Origin: Agromyces aurantiacus | GTDB lineage: Bacteria > Actinomycetota > Actinomycetes > Actinomycetales > Microbacteriaceae | DNA length: 64,000 nt | Assembly: GCF_016907355.1 (NCBI RefSeq) | Contig: NZ_JAFBBW010000001.1 | Span: forward strand, 682,001 to 746,000 | Direction of reading: 5' to 3' | In this document: positions 61,784 to 64,000 of the stretch, piece by piece | Layout of the letters: each line of letters opens with the position of its first letter | Position numbering within the stretch: the stretch's first letter is position 1 | Made by a program: the position numbers and the translations under genes | The notes under the pieces: model-generated | Told to the model about the DNA's origin: nothing | Seen by the model: the letters and a program-made list of their open reading frames with translations, nothing else | The model's database searches: none

Positions 61784-62307
61784 GCGCCCGGCGCCGCCCA
61801 CGGCTCCGGGCGCGCGCGGTCTCGAGTCCCGGGTTGTTGCGGGCGGATCCGCGTAAACCCGGGACTCGGCGCATGCGAGCGAGGGAGCGGCTGGGGCATG
61901 TGTGCTCGAGTCCCGGGTTGGTGCGGGTGGACTCGCGCGAACTCGGGATTCGATGCATCCAAGGGGTGGGTGCTCGGGTGTACGTTCCCGAGTCCCGGGT
62001 TGGTGCGGGTGGACTCGGGCGAACTCGGGATTCGATGCATCCAAGGGGTGAGGTGGTCGGGGTGTGCGGTCTCGAGTCCCGGGTTGGTGTGGGTGGACCC
62101 GCGCGAACTCGGGATTCGGTGCCCCGGGGGTCGGGTGGTCCGGGGTTGAGGTGGTCGGGGTGTGTGCGGTGCCGGGTCCCGGGTTGGTGCGGGTGGACTC
62201 GCGTGAACTCGGGATTCGGTGCATCCGGGGGCAGAAGCGGCCCCGGGCGCCCGCGGCTCCGGGCCTGCACGGTTGCGATCTCCGCGACGCGCGGGCACGA
62301 TCACTGC
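61784..62307 (+). repeat. Non-coding array of five 46-base hairpin repeats
   Basis: The 524 bases between the MDR gene and the AAA regulator hold no gene. Five 46-base cores start at 61823, 61907, 61989, 62073 and 62173 (spacings 84, 82, 84, 100). Each opens CGAGTCCCGGGTTG (CGGGTCCC... in copy 5) and closes with AACTCGGGATTCG (copy 1: AACCCGGGACTCG). The ends pair as a 13-bp stem: copy 1 is fully Watson-Crick, copies 2-5 pair through two or three G-U wobbles on the + strand, whereas the - strand would have A-C mismatches. The variable connectors share GATGCATCC and AAGGGGTG. CGGCTCCGGGC occurs at both ends (61801-61811 and 62254-62264). Confidence 0.85.
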
Positions 62308-64000
62308 ATGGGGCGGGCCCTCCTCGAACGCGATCGCGAGCTCGACGCGCTGCGATCCGCGGCGCGCGATGCGGCCCGCGGGCGCGGTCGAGTGGTGCTG
62401 CTGCTCGGCGAGGCCGGGATCGGCAAGTCGACGCTCGTGCACGCGCTCCGCGCCGACCCGCCGGCAGGTGTGCGCGTCCTCCTCGGTTCGTGCGACGCGA
62501 TGTCGACCCCGCGCCCGCTCGGGCCGCTCCGCGACCTCGCGGCGGAGGTCGGGCCCCGACTCGGTCAGGCACTGCGATCGGGCGATCGCGAGGAGGTCTT
62601 CGAGGCCCTCCGCGACGAGCTGTCAGGCGCACCCGCGACGGTGCTCGTCGTCGAGGATGCGCAGTGGGCGGATGAGGCGACGCTCGACGCGCTGCGTTTC
62701 CTCGCCCGGCGGATCGAGCACCTTCCCGCCGCGCTCGTGATCACCTACCGCGACGAGCTCGAACGCGATCACCCGCTGAGTCGCCTGCTCGGCGACCTCG
62801 GGCACGGCGACCAGGTCGACCGCATCGCGCCGCGGCGCCTCTCGCCCGCGGCGATCGGCGAACTCACCGCGGGCAGCGGGCTCGACGTCGACCGCGTGGC
62901 GGCGCTCACCGAGGGGAACCCGTACTTCGTGAGCGAGCTCGTCGCGTCGGCCGACGAGGCGGGCGTGCCGCCGACGGTCGTGGACGCGGTGACCGGTCGG
63001 CTCCGGCGGCTCGATCCCGCGAGCCAGGAGCACGTCGAACAGCTGGCCGTCGTGCCGTCGGCGGTCGACCTCGACCTGCTCGGTCGGCTCGTGCCCGGCG
63101 GGACCGGCGCGCTCCGGGCTGCGGAGGAGGGCGGCCTGCTCGTGGTCCAGCCCGACGGCGTGCGGTTCCGCCACGAGCTGACGCGGCGCGCCGTGGTCGA
63201 CGGGCTCCCGGCGTCGCGCCGGATCGAACTCGAGCGTCGGGTGCTCGCTGCGCTCCTCGAGACCGGCGGCGTCGACTCCGCGAGACTCGTGCATCACGCG
63301 CTCGCGGCGGGCGAGGTCGACGTCGTCGTCGAATGGGCGCCTCGGGCGGCACGGGATGCCGCGGCATCGGGCGCGCACCGCCAAGCGGCGGCGCACTTCC
63401 GCGTGGTCCGCGACCACGCCGGCCGCTACTCGCCCGCGGAGCGCGCCGACCTGCTCGAGGAGTACGCCATCGAGGCCTACACCGTCGGCTTCGCGGGGGA
63501 GGCGCTGGCTCCACAATCCGAGGCGATCGCGTTGCGCCGCGACCTCGGCGACGCGCATCGACTCGGCGCGAGCCTGCGCTGGATGTCGCGGTTCCAGTGG
63601 TTCGCCGGGAATCGGGCCGAGGCCGAGGCCGCGGCCGCCGAGGCATCCGCGGTGCTCGTCGACGCGGGTGACCCGAGCCTCTACGCGATGGCGCTGAGCA
63701 ATGAGGCGCAGCTCGCCCTCCTCGCACACGACACGCCGCGCGCCCTCGAGCTCTCGGGCCGAGCGATCGACATCGCCCGCGAGACCGGCGCGGCCGGCGT
63801 GCTCTCGCACGCCTTGAACAACCACGGCACGGCGCTCATGTTCCTCGCCGACGACGACGGCATGGGCGAGCTCGTCGAGGCGATCGAGGTCGCTCTGGCG
63901 GTGGACGACATCGAGAACGCCGCCCGCGCGTCGGTCAACCTCGTATGGGGACTGCTCGACCAGTACCGGCTCGACCTCGCGGAGCATCACCTCGCGCGCG
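62308..64000 (+). CDS. Large AAA-ATPase/LuxR-type transcriptional regulator, 5' part
   Basis: The reading frame is open from ATG 62308 to the end of the window (564 codons) and continues beyond it. The N-terminus MGRALLERDRELDALRSAAR precedes a Walker A GEAGIGKST (34-42) and Walker B TVLVVEDAQWADEATL, then a winged-helix/sensor region with LTEGNPYFVSELVASADEAG and an alpha-helical, TPR-like region. This is the layout of MalT/LAL-type regulators, which end in a LuxR HTH; that HTH would lie outside the window. It is a common architecture in actinobacteria. Effector and targets unknown. Confidence 0.88.
   Translation, partial: MGRALLERDRELDALRSAARDAARGRGRVVLLLGEAGIGKSTLVHALRADPPAGVRVLLGSCDAMSTPRPLGPLRDLAAEVGPRLGQALRSGDREEVFEALRDELSGAPATVLVVEDAQWADEATLDALRFLARRIEHLPAALVITYRDELERDHPLSRLLGDLGHGDQVDRIAPRRLSPAAIGELTAGSGLDVDRVAALTEGNPYFVSELVASADEAGVPPTVVDAVTGRLRRLDPASQEHVEQLAVVPSAVDLDLLGRLVPGGTGALRAAEEGGLLVVQPDGVRFRHELTRRAVVDGLPASRRIELERRVLAALLETGGVDSARLVHHALAAGEVDVVVEWAPRAARDAAASGAHRQAAAHFRVVRDHAGRYSPAERADLLEEYAIEAYTVGFAGEALAPQSEAIALRRDLGDAHRLGASLRWMSRFQWFAGNRAEAEAAAAEASAVLVDAGDPSLYAMALSNEAQLALLAHDTPRALELSGRAIDIARETGAAGVLSHALNNHGTALMFLADDDGMGELVEAIEVALAVDDIENAARASVNLVWGLLDQYRLDLAEHHLAR

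Noticed and set aside
61823..62218. CRISPR array
   Set aside because: Repeats are 46 bases, internally palindromic and imperfect, the connectors are similar to each other rather than unique spacers, and there are no cas genes.
61310..62632. Reverse-strand frames reading repeated peptide NPEFARVHPHQPGTR
   Set aside because: They are translations of the non-coding hairpin array; unit lengths of 82, 84 and 100 bases break the frame between copies and run into the MDR and AAA genes.

Overview
The window is a contiguous piece of a very GC-rich actinobacterial chromosome. Gene content points to the family Microbacteriaceae: three copies of the small DUF7882 family, DUF6766 and DUF7218 proteins, an archaeal-type AspRS, Ku plus LigD, and the 32-residue ribosomal protein bS22. 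Agromyces is a plausible genus, but this is inference from protein style, not a database result. Most of the window is ordinary core and stress-related chromosome. I see no transposase, phage gene, CRISPR array or rRNA.

Layout. 0-3.2 kb: end of a trehalose operon (treY-treZ plus a ClbS/DfsB-like protein). 3.2-10.5 kb: Ku and LigD of non-homologous end joining, bracketing a divergent G6PDH-like gene and a GH15 hydrolase. 10.6-16.6 kb: a stress-flavoured block with three DUF7882 paralogues, a fatty acid desaturase lacking a normal start codon, topoisomerase IB, a DUF7218 protein, a GSP39-like SDR, a small membrane peptide and an SRPBCC protein. 16.7-20.2 kb: a CUT1 sugar ABC importer without its own ATPase, behind a LacI-type palindrome. 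20.2-25.5 kb: DUF6766 with a tiny upstream ORF, tRNA-Arg(ACG), amylosucrase, a DUF998 protein, and an Hsp20-GNAT pair under HspR-type HAIR operators. 25.5-31.8 kb: APC transporter, MarR regulator, M23 peptidase, an OmpR-type winged-helix protein with a Cys-rich leader ORF, and upp. 31.8-36.5 kb: tadA, a repeat array, amidotransferase-CDF pair, proC, rlmC. 36.5-44.4 kb: the complete kdp locus (kdpFABC, kdpD, kdpE) led by an extra tiny ORF. 44.5-47.6 kb: ABC exporter and a small membrane protein. 47.6-49.7 kb: TrkA/TrkH K+ uptake. 49.8-55.7 kb: ArsR regulator, GNAT, bS22, glutaredoxin, FAD/Rieske oxidoreductase, Na+/H+ antiporter, AspRS. 55.9-60.8 kb: cytochrome c maturation system II (phosphatase-resA-ccdA-resB-ccsB). 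60.8-64 kb: quinone-oxidoreductase-like MDR, a hairpin repeat array, and the start of a large AAA/LuxR-type regulator running off the end.

Themes. Alpha-glucan/trehalose metabolism (treYZ, GH15, amylosucrase), DNA end repair, potassium and pH homeostasis (Kdp, Trk, CPA antiporter) and protein/envelope stress recur. The least explained items are the two non-coding tandem repeat arrays (32.3-32.7 kb and 61.8-62.2 kb), the DUF7882 triplication, the missing desaturase start codon, the Cys-rich leader ORF near 30.8 kb, and two strings of intergenic hairpins (25.5 and 28.4 kb) that may be small RNAs. Nothing here is a proven new system; these are leads.
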